A stretch of 39,839 nucleotides of DNA from Gammaproteobacteria bacterium (GTDB lineage Bacteria > Pseudomonadota > Gammaproteobacteria > DRLM01). The first letter of the stretch is position 1. Every line of letters begins with the position of its first letter. The position numbers were made by a program, and so were the translations under genes. The stretch lies in NCBI GenBank assembly GCA_011375345.1, contig DRLM01000135.1:1-39839 (forward strand), given 5' to 3'. Positions 17,825-26,255 of the stretch are shown here, piece by piece. The notes under the pieces were generated by a model. It saw only the letters and a program-made list of their open reading frames with translations, made no database searches and had not been told where the DNA came from.

Positions 17825-20725
17825 TCAGGCGTGCGCGGCGTCCTCGCCGAACACGGACCGCCAGATGCGGCGCACGGCCTCGCGCTCGCTGACGAATTCC
17901 GCGGCAGCGACCACGGCCGGCTCTTCCTGCAGGGTGAGTTGATGAACCCTTGCGCGGTAGGCGCGGTAGGCCTCGCCCAACTGCGCCGCGTCCTCCGCAG
18001 CCAGCAAGCCCGCTTGTGCAAACGCGTCCAGCAGACGGATATTGTCGGTGTAGCGCAGCAACTGCGGGTGACCCCGGGCCCACGCCAGGACGCCGTATTG
18101 AACCATAAATTCGATATCGGCGATACCGCCGGCATCCTGCTTGAGATCGAAGCGCTCAGCGCTGCCGCGGCCCAGCTCCCGCCGCATGCGCCGGCGCATG
18201 TCGCAGACCTCCCGGCGCAGCGCCGCCAGGTCGCGCGGCCGGCCCAGAACCTCCGCCCGCACCACTTCAAAGCGCCGCGCCAGCGCCGCATCGCCCGCCA
18301 CCACCCGGGCCCTGACCAGCGCCTGGTGCTCCCAGGTCCAGGCGCTGTCCCGCTGGTACCGGGCAAAGGCGCCCAGACCCGAGACCAGCAACCCGGCGCT
18401 GCCGCTGGGGCGCAGGCGCATGTCCACCTCGTACAGCACACCACCGGCGGTGTGAGCGGTGCACCAATGAATGATGCGCTGACCCAGGCGGGCGAAATAC
18501 ATGGCATTATCCAAGGGCCGCGCACCGCCGCTGCCCAGGGGCCGCCCCTCGTCATCGTACAAAAACACCAGATCAAGATCGGAGCCGTAACCCAGCTCAA
18601 TGCCCCCCAGCTTGCCGTAGCCCACCACCGCGAAACCGGCCTCCGCCGGGCCGCCGCCCCGGTCCAGCAGCGGCCAGCCGTGACGCGGTTCCAAGCCGGC
18701 CCGGGCCTGGCGCACCACGGTCTCCAGCACCGCCTCGGCGATCCAGGTAAGGTGGTCACTGACCGCCATCAGCGGATAGCGGCCCATGACGTCGGCGGCG
18801 GCCACCCGCAGGACATTGCTTTGTTTGAACTGGCGCAAGGCGTCCATGCGCCCCTCCAGATCCTCCGGCGCCAAACCGGCCAGCAGGCGCTGCAATTCTT
18901 CTCCCAGGGCCTCCCGGCTGCGGGGCGCGTAGAGAGTGCGGGCATCGAGCAACTCGTCCAGCAGAATGGGATGGCGGGCCAGGTGGCGGCTGATCCAGGG
19001 GCTGGCAGCGCACAGCCGGACCAACTGGGACAGGGCGGTGGGGTTTTCCGCCAGCAGGGCGATGTAGGTACTGCGGCGAACAATGGCCGCCAGCAAATCC
19101 AGCAGGCGGTTCAAGGTGGCGCCGGGCCGGGGCGCCGCCGCCACCGCCCCCAAAAGCAGGGGCATGAGCTGATCCAGGCGGTCGCGGCCACGGGCGCTGA
19201 GGGCGCGGCAGACGGCGGAATGTTTGAACCGGAGCAGGCGGCGCGCCACCTCGTCGGCGTCTTCGAATCCCTGGCGGCGCAGGTGGGCAGCCAGTTCTGC
19301 CGGCGCCGATTCAGCCCCCCACAGCGCCGCCCAACCCCCGGCCTCCCGCGCCCCCCCGTCTTCCCGTTGGGGGGCGCTGAATACTTGCTCGAAATGCTCC
19401 TGCACCCGCCGGCGATGCCCGGCCAATACGGCGGCAAACGCGTCCCAGTGGGCAAAGCCCATGGCGTGGGCCAGGCGCAGGCGGGCGGTGGCCCCGGTGG
19501 GCAGGGCGTGGGTCTGCTCATCGGCGTATTCCTGCAAGCGGTTCTCCGCAAGGCGCAAAAACACGTAGGCCTCCTTGAGCTGGCGGCAGACGTAACCGGG
19601 CAAATGCCCCCCCGCCGCCAGTTCCTCCAGCACCCGCAGCAGCGCACGCTGGCGCAAGCGGGCATCCCGCCCGCCGCGGATGAGCTGAAAGGCCTGAGCG
19701 ATGAACTCGATTTCGCGGATGCCGCCGGCCCCCAGCTTGATGTTGTCCTCCAGACCCTTGCGCCGCACCTGGGACTGGAGCAGGGCTTTCATTTCCCGCA
19801 GGGACTCAAAGGCGCTGTAGTCCAGATAACGGCGGTAAACAAAGGGCTTAAGCAGAGCCATGAGGCGGGCGCCGGCCGCAGCGTCCCCCGCCACGGGGGC
19901 GGCCTTGATCCAGGCGTAGCGTTCCCATTCGCGGCCATGGGTCTGGTAGTAGGCCTCCAGGGCGTCGAAGTGGGCCACCAACGGACCGGCGTCGCCAAAG
20001 GGCCGCAGGCGCATATCCACCCGGAACACGAAGCCGTCAGCGGTACGGGCATCCAGCACCCGGATCAGGCGCCGGCCCAGCTCGGTGAAATAGTCCTGGT
20101 TGCTGCGCGCCACGGCGCCGCCCTGGGTCTGGCCCGGTTCAGGATAGGCGAAGATGAGGTCAATGTCGGAGGAAAAATTCAGCTCCCCCGCCCCCAGCTT
20201 GCCCATGCCCACCACCACCATCCGCTGGCGCGCGCCACTGCGGCCGCGGGGCTCGCCCCACTGGGCGGCGAGGGCCGTGTCCAGGTGCCGGAGGGCAAGA
20301 TCAACACAGGCGGCGGCCAGGGCGGACACATCCCCCAGCGTCTCCTCCAGGGGGGCCCGGCCGGCCAGATCACGCCAGGCGATGCGGACCATCTCCCGCC
20401 GCCGGAAGCGCCGCAGAACACGGCTCAAGGCCGCCTCACCGGCCACCGCGGCAAGCTCAGCGCCAAGGGCGCGCCGGTATTCGCCCGCCCCATACGTACG
20501 GCTGAGATCACCACTGTCCAGCAAACTGTTCAGCAACGCCCCGTCCTGGCAGCATGCCCGGGCCACGAAATCGCTGCAGGCCCACACCCGCACCAGCTCG
20601 CCCCGCCAGCCGCCGTCGGCCAGGGCGGCGGCGGGCTCGCCGGTGGCCAGATAATGTTCCCAGTGGCCCCGGGCGGCCTGACCGAGCGGCGCCGGCAATG
20701 CATTCAGTTCAGCGCTGATGTCCAC
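17825..20725 (-). CDS. glnE: Bifunctional glutamine synthetase adenylyltransferase / adenylyl-removing enzyme
   Basis: A 966-residue protein that adds AMP to and removes AMP from glutamine synthetase under control of PII and nitrogen status. It has two nucleotidyltransferase domains. The first (removal) has GMGKLGAGELNFSSDIDLIF at about 173-192. The second (attachment) has GYGKLGGIELGYGSDLDLVF in the C-terminal half. Each is followed by a helical PII-uridylyl-like domain. Length matches the family (E. coli 946). The start is a GTG at 20725, about 100 bases from the divergent pilU gene. Confidence 0.96.
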   Translation of the reverse strand: MDISAELNALPAPLGQAARGHWEHYLATGEPAAALADGGWRGELVRVWACSDFVARACCQDGALLNSLLDSGDLSRTYGAGEYRRALGAELAAVAGEAALSRVLRRFRRREMVRIAWRDLAGRAPLEETLGDVSALAAACVDLALRHLDTALAAQWGEPRGRSGARQRMVVVGMGKLGAGELNFSSDIDLIFAYPEPGQTQGGAVARSNQDYFTELGRRLIRVLDARTADGFVFRVDMRLRPFGDAGPLVAHFDALEAYYQTHGREWERYAWIKAAPVAGDAAAGARLMALLKPFVYRRYLDYSAFESLREMKALLQSQVRRKGLEDNIKLGAGGIREIEFIAQAFQLIRGGRDARLRQRALLRVLEELAAGGHLPGYVCRQLKEAYVFLRLAENRLQEYADEQTHALPTGATARLRLAHAMGFAHWDAFAAVLAGHRRRVQEHFEQVFSAPQREDGGAREAGGWAALWGAESAPAELAAHLRRQGFEDADEVARRLLRFKHSAVCRALSARGRDRLDQLMPLLLGAVAAAPRPGATLNRLLDLLAAIVRRSTYIALLAENPTALSQLVRLCAASPWISRHLARHPILLDELLDARTLYAPRSREALGEELQRLLAGLAPEDLEGRMDALRQFKQSNVLRVAAADVMGRYPLMAVSDHLTWIAEAVLETVVRQARAGLEPRHGWPLLDRGGGPAEAGFAVVGYGKLGGIELGYGSDLDLVFLYDDEGRPLGSGGARPLDNAMYFARLGQRIIHWCTAHTAGGVLYEVDMRLRPSGSAGLLVSGLGAFARYQRDSAWTWEHQALVRARVVAGDAALARRFEVVRAEVLGRPRDLAALRREVCDMRRRMRRELGRGSAERFDLKQDAGGIADIEFMVQYGVLAWARGHPQLLRYTDNIRLLDAFAQAGLLAAEDAAQLGEAYRAYRARVHQLTLQEEPAVVAAAEFVSEREAVRRIWRSVFGEDAAHA

Positions 20726-20825
20726 GTCTTCGCCCCAAATGCTTCATGATACACGGCTCAAGCCCCTTCCCCGCCCGCCGATACGCCGAAATAGAACTTC
20801 ACCTCATCAACCCCGTGAGCGAGCC

Positions 20826-22049
20826 ATGGACTTTCACGACTACCTGCGCATCATGAATGTCAAAGAGGCCTCCGATCTCTACCTCACCACCGGCGCCCCC
20901 CCCATCGCCCGCATCCACGGCATGATGGTGCCGCTGGAAGAAGAAAAACTGCGCCCCGAGCGGGTGCGCGAAATCGCCGAAGGCATTATGGATGCACAAC
21001 AAAAGAGGGAGTTCGAGAAAAACCCGGAGATGAACCTGGCCATCTCCGAATCCGGCGTGGGCCGTTTTCGGGTGAATATTTTTCAGCAGCGGGGGCAGGT
21101 GGGCCTGGTTATCCGCTCCATCAAAACCGAAATCCCCGACTGGAAGCACCTGGGACTGCCCCCGATCCTGACCAAGCTGGTGATGCAAAAGCGGGGGCTG
21201 GTGCTGTTCGTGGGAGGAACGGGATCGGGCAAATCCACCTCCCTCGCTTCCCTGATGGACTTTCGCAACAAACGTTCGGCGGGGCACATCATCACCATCG
21301 AAGACCCCATCGAATTCATTCACAAGCACAAAAAATCCATTGTCAACCAACGGGAAGTGGGGGTGGACACCGTCAGCTACGAAGAGGCCCTGAAAAACAC
21401 CCTGCGGCAGGCGCCGGACGTGATCCTCATCGGCGAGATCCGCGCCCGCGAAACCATGGAACACGCCATCGCCTTCGCCGAAACCGGCCATTTGTGCCTG
21501 TCCACCCTGCACGCCAACAACGCCAACCAGGCGCTGGACCGGATCATCAACTTCTTCCCCGAAGACAAACGCCGGCAGTTGCTGATGGATTTGTCGCTCA
21601 ACGTGCGCGGCATCGTCTCCCAGCGGCTCATCCCCACCGTGGACAACAAACGGGCCGTGGCCGTGGAAGTGTTGTTGGGCACCCCTTTGGTGTGCGATCT
21701 CATCCTGAAAGGCGAGGTGCACAAAATCAAAGAAGTGATGAACAAATCGGAAAACATCGGCATGCAAACCTTCGATGCGGCCCTCTACAAGCTCTACCAG
21801 CAAGGCCGCATCACCATCGAAGAAGCCCTGCGCAACGCCGACTCCCAAAACAACCTGCGCCTTCGAATCAGCCTGGAAGAAAAAGGCAGCAGCCTCATCG
21901 ACATGCCACCGGAACCGGAAGCCGAGCCCAGCGCCGCACCGCCGCCGCCCCCGCCCGCACCCCGCCCACAACCCCAAGCGCAGACCCCGGTGAGCAGCAG
22001 CGGACTGAGCCTGGTGGATATGGATGACAAATCGGGGTTTGCGCGGTAG
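20826..22049 (+). CDS. pilU: PilT/PilU family type IV pilus retraction ATPase
   Basis: A 407-residue hexameric ATPase. Walker A is GGTGSGKST at 130-138, an Asp-box-like IEDPIEF follows, Walker B is VILIGEIRARE, and the His box is HLCLSTLHANNANQALDR. The N-terminal MDFHDYLRIMNVKEASDLYLT and the length are more like PilU than PilT. PilU works with PilT to retract type IV pili. The C-terminus carries an added low-complexity tail (after about residue 355) rich in Pro and Glu. The usual neighbour pilT is not next to it here. ATG 20826 follows a GAGCGAG site; the longer frame from 20718 runs into the glnE start region. Confidence 0.92.
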   Translation: MDFHDYLRIMNVKEASDLYLTTGAPPIARIHGMMVPLEEEKLRPERVREIAEGIMDAQQKREFEKNPEMNLAISESGVGRFRVNIFQQRGQVGLVIRSIKTEIPDWKHLGLPPILTKLVMQKRGLVLFVGGTGSGKSTSLASLMDFRNKRSAGHIITIEDPIEFIHKHKKSIVNQREVGVDTVSYEEALKNTLRQAPDVILIGEIRARETMEHAIAFAETGHLCLSTLHANNANQALDRIINFFPEDKRRQLLMDLSLNVRGIVSQRLIPTVDNKRAVAVEVLLGTPLVCDLILKGEVHKIKEVMNKSENIGMQTFDAALYKLYQQGRITIEEALRNADSQNNLRLRISLEEKGSSLIDMPPEPEAEPSAAPPPPPPAPRPQPQAQTPVSSSGLSLVDMDDKSGFAR

Positions 22050-22119
22050 AGCGCCTGAGCCGACGGAAAAAATCCACCACGAACCGGCCGGCAGGGACAA
22101 AAGCAAGACCCGGCCCAGC

Positions 22120-22195
22120 GCTTGACGCTGCCGGGATGGCTCCGGCAACGGGGCAGGGCGGTCTTTCTGCCGCCCCTACCTTTTTGCCCCCCCCG
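22120..22195 (+). terminator. Possible pilU terminator
   Basis: GGGCGG and CCGCCC (about 22155-22176) flank TCTTTCTG and are followed by CTACC and five T residues. An upstream GC-rich hairpin lies in the same stretch. Base pairing is good but the T-run is offset from the stem, so this is tentative. The remaining gap to the lectin gene holds the promoter and leader listed next. Confidence 0.4.
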
Positions 22196-22318
22196 GGACG
22201 CAGTGCCATGGAAATTGTCAGAATTCTTTACACCATTATCGAGGGGCATGCCGGAGGCAATGGTCGTAGCCTCTAACTAAACCTGCAACTCAATAAGTTA
22301 CCGGGATAGTCGTCTATG

Positions 22319-22335
22319 CCGGCATGAAATTTGCG
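22319..22335 (+). promoter_or_regulatory. Sigma-54 (-24/-12) promoter of the PEP-CTERM lectin gene
   Basis: GGCATG, four bases, TTGC (GG at 22321-22322, GC at 22333-22334). This is GG-N10-GC and matches the RpoN consensus except for one base of CACG. The predicted start is near 22346, leaving a leader of about 120 nt. It is the second PEP-CTERM gene in this window with such a promoter. Confidence 0.65.
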
Positions 22336-22358
22336 ATTCTTGCACGAATGAGGGGGGG

Positions 22359-22399
22359 GAATCTGATTCACACCATTCGACCCCTCAGAAATCAGATTC
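22359..22399 (+). promoter_or_regulatory. 10-bp inverted repeat in the lectin gene leader
   Basis: GAATCTGATT (22359-22368) and AATCAGATTC (22390-22399) are perfect complements with a 21-base loop. The repeat lies downstream of the predicted sigma-54 start, so the mRNA can form a stem-loop about 65 bases before the start codon. Extra GATTC units follow at 22401 and 22425. It could also be a DNA operator. Confidence 0.6.
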
Positions 22400-22464
22400 T
22401 AGATTCAGTTTTAGAATTGTTTCAAGATTCAGGATCGTAAAGATAACAAACAGGAGCGACAAGC

Positions 22465-23313
22465 ATGAAACGGATGATGATCTTGTCGGGCCTCGTGCTG
22501 GCGTTCTCCAGCGCCACCAGTTTTGCGGTGCCCGTCATCAACTACAGTGATTTTTCGGACACAAGCGGTCTGACGCTGAACGGCGATGCCGCCCAGGTGG
22601 GGAACGTGCTGCGGGTAACGCCGGCCATCGACGGCAAGGCCGGCAGTGCGTTCTCCACCAACACGGTTTCGCTGAGCGCCGGAACCTCCTTCAGCACCTA
22701 CTTCCAGTTCCAGTTCACAGACCCGGATATCGACGTCTGTGACAGTACAGGCGATTGCGGAGCGGATGGTCTGGTGTTTGTCGTGCAGACCCAATCCAAC
22801 AATGTTGGTGGCGGGGGAGGAGACATCGGGTACCAAGGGATCGCGAACAGCCTGGGCATCGAATTTGACACCTGGGAAAACGGTTCGGTCGACGATTTCA
22901 GCAGCAACCACATCGGCATCGATCTCAATGGCGATATCGACTCCGTCGTGCTCGCCGAAGTGACCGAGGCCGACATGAATGATGGCGATATCTGGAACGC
23001 CTGGGTCGATTACAACAGCGTCACCCAGTTGCTGGAAGCGCGACTGACCCGTTCCGCCACCCGCCCGCTCAATGCCCTGGTCTCCTATTCGGTGGACCTG
23101 GCCTCTGTCCTGGGCTCTACGGACGCCTTTGTGGGCTTCACCTCGGCCACCGGCGCCTCCCATGCCAACCACGATGTACTTTCCTGGCAACTCGAGAACA
23201 AGTTTGCCCCCATCGGCAGTACGGTACCAGAGCCTGCCAGCATTGCGCTGCTTGGTGCCGGCCTCGCCCTGCTTGGCGGCCAGCGCAGGAGGCAAAACCC
23301 GAAGAAGAGGTGA
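22465..23313 (+). CDS. PEP-CTERM protein with L-type-lectin-like domain
   Basis: A 282-residue secreted protein. A signal peptide spans residues 1-21 (ends SFA). The body follows the bacterial legume-lectin pattern: GKAGSAFSTNTVSLSAGTSF, FQFQFTDPD, then ADGLVFVVQTQ, SLGIEFDTWENG and HIGIDLNG, the usual core of the beta-sandwich with Ca-binding acidic residues. The tail is VPEPASIALLGAGLALLGGQRRR, a PEP-CTERM signal followed by ten further residues. It probably binds carbohydrate in the extracellular matrix after exosortase processing; the ligand is unknown. Expression is likely RpoN-dependent. Confidence 0.88.
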   Translation: MKRMMILSGLVLAFSSATSFAVPVINYSDFSDTSGLTLNGDAAQVGNVLRVTPAIDGKAGSAFSTNTVSLSAGTSFSTYFQFQFTDPDIDVCDSTGDCGADGLVFVVQTQSNNVGGGGGDIGYQGIANSLGIEFDTWENGSVDDFSSNHIGIDLNGDIDSVVLAEVTEADMNDGDIWNAWVDYNSVTQLLEARLTRSATRPLNALVSYSVDLASVLGSTDAFVGFTSATGASHANHDVLSWQLENKFAPIGSTVPEPASIALLGAGLALLGGQRRRQNPKKR

Positions 23314-23356
23314 CAGGCCGTCAAACCGGCCTCCGCCTGCCATGCGCCCGTGAACG

Positions 23357-23383
23357 CGCCCGCGCTGCAGCGGGCGTTTTTTT
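23357..23383 (+). terminator. Intrinsic terminator of the lectin gene
   Basis: CGCCCGC (23357-23363) pairs perfectly with GCGGGCG (23370-23376) and is followed by seven T residues. It lies 44 bases past the stop codon. Confidence 0.88.
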
Positions 23384-23787
23384 GCCGGGGCCGAAAAGCG
23401 CAACGGGGTCAGTTCTTGCCATTTGCCAACTGCTTGCACCGAACGGCCTGGCTGGCCCGGGCGCAGCGAAAACCACTTGGCTGATATCCTTCAACCTACC
23501 CCAGCACGAAAAACGTGGTAGCGCTCAGATCGCGACCCTCACTATCAGGATAGATATTATTCCCCTGCCCATCTCCACGCGAGGTGACCTGGCTATCAGG
23601 GCCCCGGCCAATTCCATTCGAACTGCTCTTGCCATGGACGCCGCGCGCAGGAGGCAGGAGAAAAATGGCAGGACCCGGCCCCCGCCTCCCTACCTTGAAT
23701 TGAAGTCCGTCAAGGGTGAATGCGGGCCGCCCACCCCTTGACGCGACCGGATATCCTCCGGCAAGAAAATCATCCCTCATTCCGGAC
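23384..23787. other. Gene-free stretch between lectin gene and the next promoter
   Basis: I see no supported gene. A 94-codon minus-strand frame (23496-23780) has no ribosome site or recognisable family, although its C-terminal part (NIYPDSEGRDLSATTFFVLG) is not obviously a GC shadow and could be a gene relic. The bases GGGGTCAG at 23405 recall the palindrome behind waaA. Confidence 0.4.
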
Positions 23788-23816
23788 TTGTATGGGCCAA
23801 AACACCGTGTTATAAA
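23788..23816 (+). promoter_or_regulatory. Sigma-70 promoter of the secreted-protein gene
   Basis: TTGTAT (23788-23793), a 17-base spacer, TATAAA (23811-23816). Both boxes fit the consensus well. Transcription would start near 23823 and give a leader of about 160 nt. Confidence 0.6.
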
Positions 23817-23859
23817 GAACGCCCTAGTAGTCAGATTAAGAATTTCAAGCTGGGAGAAT

Positions 23860-23950
23860 TCGGGCAGGAGCCCAAAAACCCCTCGTCAGAAGGGGAGGCG
23901 GGAAGGGTGGCACCTCCGCATAAGGCTGTGATCAGCGGCCGACTTTAATC
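23860..23950 (+). promoter_or_regulatory. Structured 5' leader, possible cis-regulatory RNA
   Basis: The leader of the secreted-protein gene holds consecutive short stems: GGGC-AGGA-GCCC, CCCCT-N7-AGGGG, GGAGG-N14-CCTCC and GCTG-TGAT-CAGC, then a plain stretch to the ribosome site AAGGAGG. I do not recognise a known riboswitch. The compact series of stems is the only support. Confidence 0.35.
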
Positions 23951-23983
23951 CGAACTCTTGAAGAAATATAAGGAGGCGCGTCA

Positions 23984-24961
23984 ATGCGTAGGGCGAACTA
24001 TCTATTGTTATCCATGGGGTCGGCTGCCCTGATCTGTGCCGGTGCTGCCGTTGCAGGGCCGCCTTCGGGGTTTACCTTCAACGACTGGACTGTGAGCAAC
24101 GGTGATATCGCGCTGAAGGCAACGACTTGCCCCACCGGTTACACCTGCGGCAGCCCCATCCTGGGCAAGGGCTTTTTGCAACGGCAGCTCAAGGAAAATG
24201 CCAGCGGGATCATCTATTTCCAAACCATCGTCACCAATCAGGATGCGACCTTTGACGCCGGCACGGCCACTACCCGGCCGTTTTCCGATGAAAACTTCGT
24301 GCGCACGGGCGTGACGGGCATCTCCAGCCGGCAATCCATCCAGGACACCACGATTGACCCCATCACCAGCGTGGCCACGGATTTCGCCACCTCCCTGGTG
24401 CTGGACACGGGCTGGGCCTCAACCCTGGCCGGCAAGGAAGCCCAGATGGAAATCACCCAGTCGCTGACCCAGGCGACCACCGGTTTCACCAACGACTTTA
24501 TCCTGCAACAGGAAGGTTCGGGTGACACTGTCCTGGGCCGCTGGATGAGTATTGATCAAGGCGTTGATCTGACACCGGAAAGCACAACAACCACCGACTT
24601 GCAGGAGTTCGTGCTGGTTCAGGTCAAGGGCAACAAGCAAACCACCACCCGGGATGCCGCCTCGACCGCAAACGATCCCGTGGACCTGTTGCCGACCGGT
24701 GCCACCTCCAGCGATGGGGCCGCCCCCAGCAACGACCTGAGCTGGACCGCGGGGCAGGAGATCAAAGTGGTCTGGATTGGCCAGGACATGGCTTCCGCCG
24801 GGCAAAAATACGGTTTTCAAGCCTACACCAACGTAGCGGATGCCAACCGCACCATCAGCTACTTTGAAATCGGGGGCGGAACCGGACCTTTTGAGGCCCC
24901 CGGTACGCCGGCGCCCTATGCGTGGCTGACCGATCCCTTCGGTACCAAACCTACCTTTTAA
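23984..24961 (+). CDS. Secreted protein of unknown function
   Basis: A 325-residue protein with a clear signal peptide (cleavage near AAVAG-PP). I do not recognise the family. A Cys pair lies near the N-terminus (TTCPTGYTCGSP), suggesting a disulfide. The body is rich in Thr, Asp, Gly and Gln and contains likely beta-strands (GIIYFQTIVTNQD, LVLDTGWASTLAG, LQEFVLVQVKGNKQ, YGFQAYTNVAD). There is no PEP-CTERM tail, lipobox or membrane helix, so it is probably periplasmic or released. It has its own promoter, a 160-nt leader, a perfect AAGGAGG ribosome site and a strong terminator. It is therefore a single, probably well expressed transcription unit. Confidence 0.82.
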   Translation: MRRANYLLLSMGSAALICAGAAVAGPPSGFTFNDWTVSNGDIALKATTCPTGYTCGSPILGKGFLQRQLKENASGIIYFQTIVTNQDATFDAGTATTRPFSDENFVRTGVTGISSRQSIQDTTIDPITSVATDFATSLVLDTGWASTLAGKEAQMEITQSLTQATTGFTNDFILQQEGSGDTVLGRWMSIDQGVDLTPESTTTTDLQEFVLVQVKGNKQTTTRDAASTANDPVDLLPTGATSSDGAAPSNDLSWTAGQEIKVVWIGQDMASAGQKYGFQAYTNVADANRTISYFEIGGGTGPFEAPGTPAPYAWLTDPFGTKPTF

Positions 24962-24983
24962 AGCGCGGCCTTGCCGCTGCCGG

Positions 24984-25013
24984 AGAGAGGGGGCACGTGT
25001 CCCCTCTCTTTTT
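24984..25013 (+). terminator. Strong intrinsic terminator
   Basis: AGAGAGGGG (24984-24992) pairs with CCCCTCTCT (25001-25009), extended by a G-U and a C-G pair around a 4-base loop, followed by T residues to 25013. It ends the secreted-protein transcript. Confidence 0.92.
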
Positions 25014-25191
25014 GTCCAGAATTCCTCATCCCAGCCAGACAAAACAAAATGCCGCACTGGACGATAACGTCCACAGGCGCCAGGCTGCCCCCGCATCACT
25101 GCAAGGATGCCAGGAACGAAACACCGCTTGCCCAAGGCAAACACATTCGCTGTGAACGGTGAAACCGGGGAGCGTTAAAACCCCGCTCTTT

Positions 25192-25199
25192 GTTAGAAT
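25192..25199 (+). promoter_or_regulatory. Possible extended -10 promoter
   Basis: TG-T-TAGAAT lies 34 bases before the methyltransferase-like gene. No good -35 box is seen; an inverted repeat GAGCG/CGCTC (about 25169-25187) lies in its place and could be an operator. Confidence 0.35.
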
Positions 25200-25232
25200 G
25201 TTTATTTTGACTGCACAACAAGGGTGAACCCA

Positions 25233-26243
25233 GTGACGAGCGAACAACAATGGAATGGTCCCGATCCCATGGCGGTAATGCGCATTGCCTCCGCCTATTG
25301 GGAATCCAGCGTACTGCATGTGGCACACAGCCTGGATGTGTTCTCGAAATTGGCTGAAAAACCGGCCACGGCGGAAGAACTGGCCGCTCAGTGCCAGGCG
25401 GACGCCCGGGGGCTGGAGATGATCTTGATCGGCTGCGTGGGCTTGGGGCTGCTGGAGAAAAAAGACGGCCGCTACGCCAACAGTCCGGTGGCGGAGACGT
25501 TTTTGGTGAAAGGCGGGCCCCGCTATCAGGGCGGCATCGTGTCCATGTTTGCCGACTGGGTGGAGCCCTGGTCCAAACTGGGGGACGCTGTGAAAACCGG
25601 CGCACCCGTGGTGGTGAAACAGCACGACAAAGGCGACGAGGCCACCCGCACATACATTATGGGCATGCTGTACCGTGGCATTCCCCAAGCCGAGCTGCTG
25701 GCGGATGAAGTACCCCTCAGCAACAAAAAGAAAATGCTGGATGTCGGTGGCGGCCCCGGCATTTTCTCCATCAAGATGGCGCAGAAAAACCCCGGCTTGC
25801 GGGCCGAGGTCATGGACCTGCCCCAGACCCTGCGGGTCACCCGCGACATCATCCGGGATTTCAGCGCCGAGGACGTGGTCTCCACCAAGGAAGGCAATTA
25901 TCTGGAAGATACGTTCGGTGAGGGTTACGACGTGGTGCTGCTGTCTTCCATGATCAGTCAGGAAGGTCCCGGGGTGATCAAAAACATCATCCAAAAATCC
26001 TTCGACGCCATGGTGCCCGGCGGGGTGATTTTGATCCAGGAGCAGTTTTTGAACACCGAAAAATCGGGCCCACTGCTGCCAGCACTGATCGGCCTCAATC
26101 AGTTGATTCACACTCCGGCCGGGCGCGCCTATTCGGCCAGGGAAGTGGCGGACTGGGCCGCCGACATCGGTTTTACCGATCTCAGCTTTCGCCCTCTGCC
26201 CGACCCCAGCCCGTTCACGCTGATTCAAGGCATAAAAGCATAA
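25233..26243 (+). CDS. O-methyltransferase-fold protein with dimerisation domain (catalytic His replaced)
   Basis: A 336-residue protein of the plant-type/BchU/acetylserotonin O-methyltransferase superfamily. Residues 1-100 form the winged-helix dimerisation domain (ESSVLHVAHSLDVFSKLAEKPATAEELA). SAM motif I is LDVGGGPGIFSIKMA near 169-183, with the acidic EVMDLP after it. In this family the segment after VVLLS usually reads N-x-L-H-D-W with the catalytic His. Here it is SMISQE (about 239-244), so the base is missing. It may act without general base, do other SAM-dependent chemistry, or bind only. The GTG at 25233 is preferred for its AAGGGTGA site; a GTG at 25224 is in frame. It is followed by the LolA-like gene after 12 bases. 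Confidence 0.85.
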   Translation: MTSEQQWNGPDPMAVMRIASAYWESSVLHVAHSLDVFSKLAEKPATAEELAAQCQADARGLEMILIGCVGLGLLEKKDGRYANSPVAETFLVKGGPRYQGGIVSMFADWVEPWSKLGDAVKTGAPVVVKQHDKGDEATRTYIMGMLYRGIPQAELLADEVPLSNKKKMLDVGGGPGIFSIKMAQKNPGLRAEVMDLPQTLRVTRDIIRDFSAEDVVSTKEGNYLEDTFGEGYDVVLLSSMISQEGPGVIKNIIQKSFDAMVPGGVILIQEQFLNTEKSGPLLPALIGLNQLIHTPAGRAYSAREVADWAADIGFTDLSFRPLPDPSPFTLIQGIKA

Positions 26244-26255
26244 GCGGTTGATTCT

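Noticed and set aside
17777-20749. 990-codon plus-strand frame across glnE
   Set aside because: It is antisense to a clear GlnE with both nucleotidyltransferase motifs. The translation is Gly/Gln/His-rich with no domain.
23496-23780. 94-codon minus-strand frame as a gene
   Set aside because: There is no ribosome site, family match or partner gene. It is kept only as a possible relic in the gap note.
23820-23983. Cyclic-di-GMP or cobalamin riboswitch in the leader of the secreted-protein gene
   Set aside because: The conserved cores of these classes could not be found; only generic short stems are visible.
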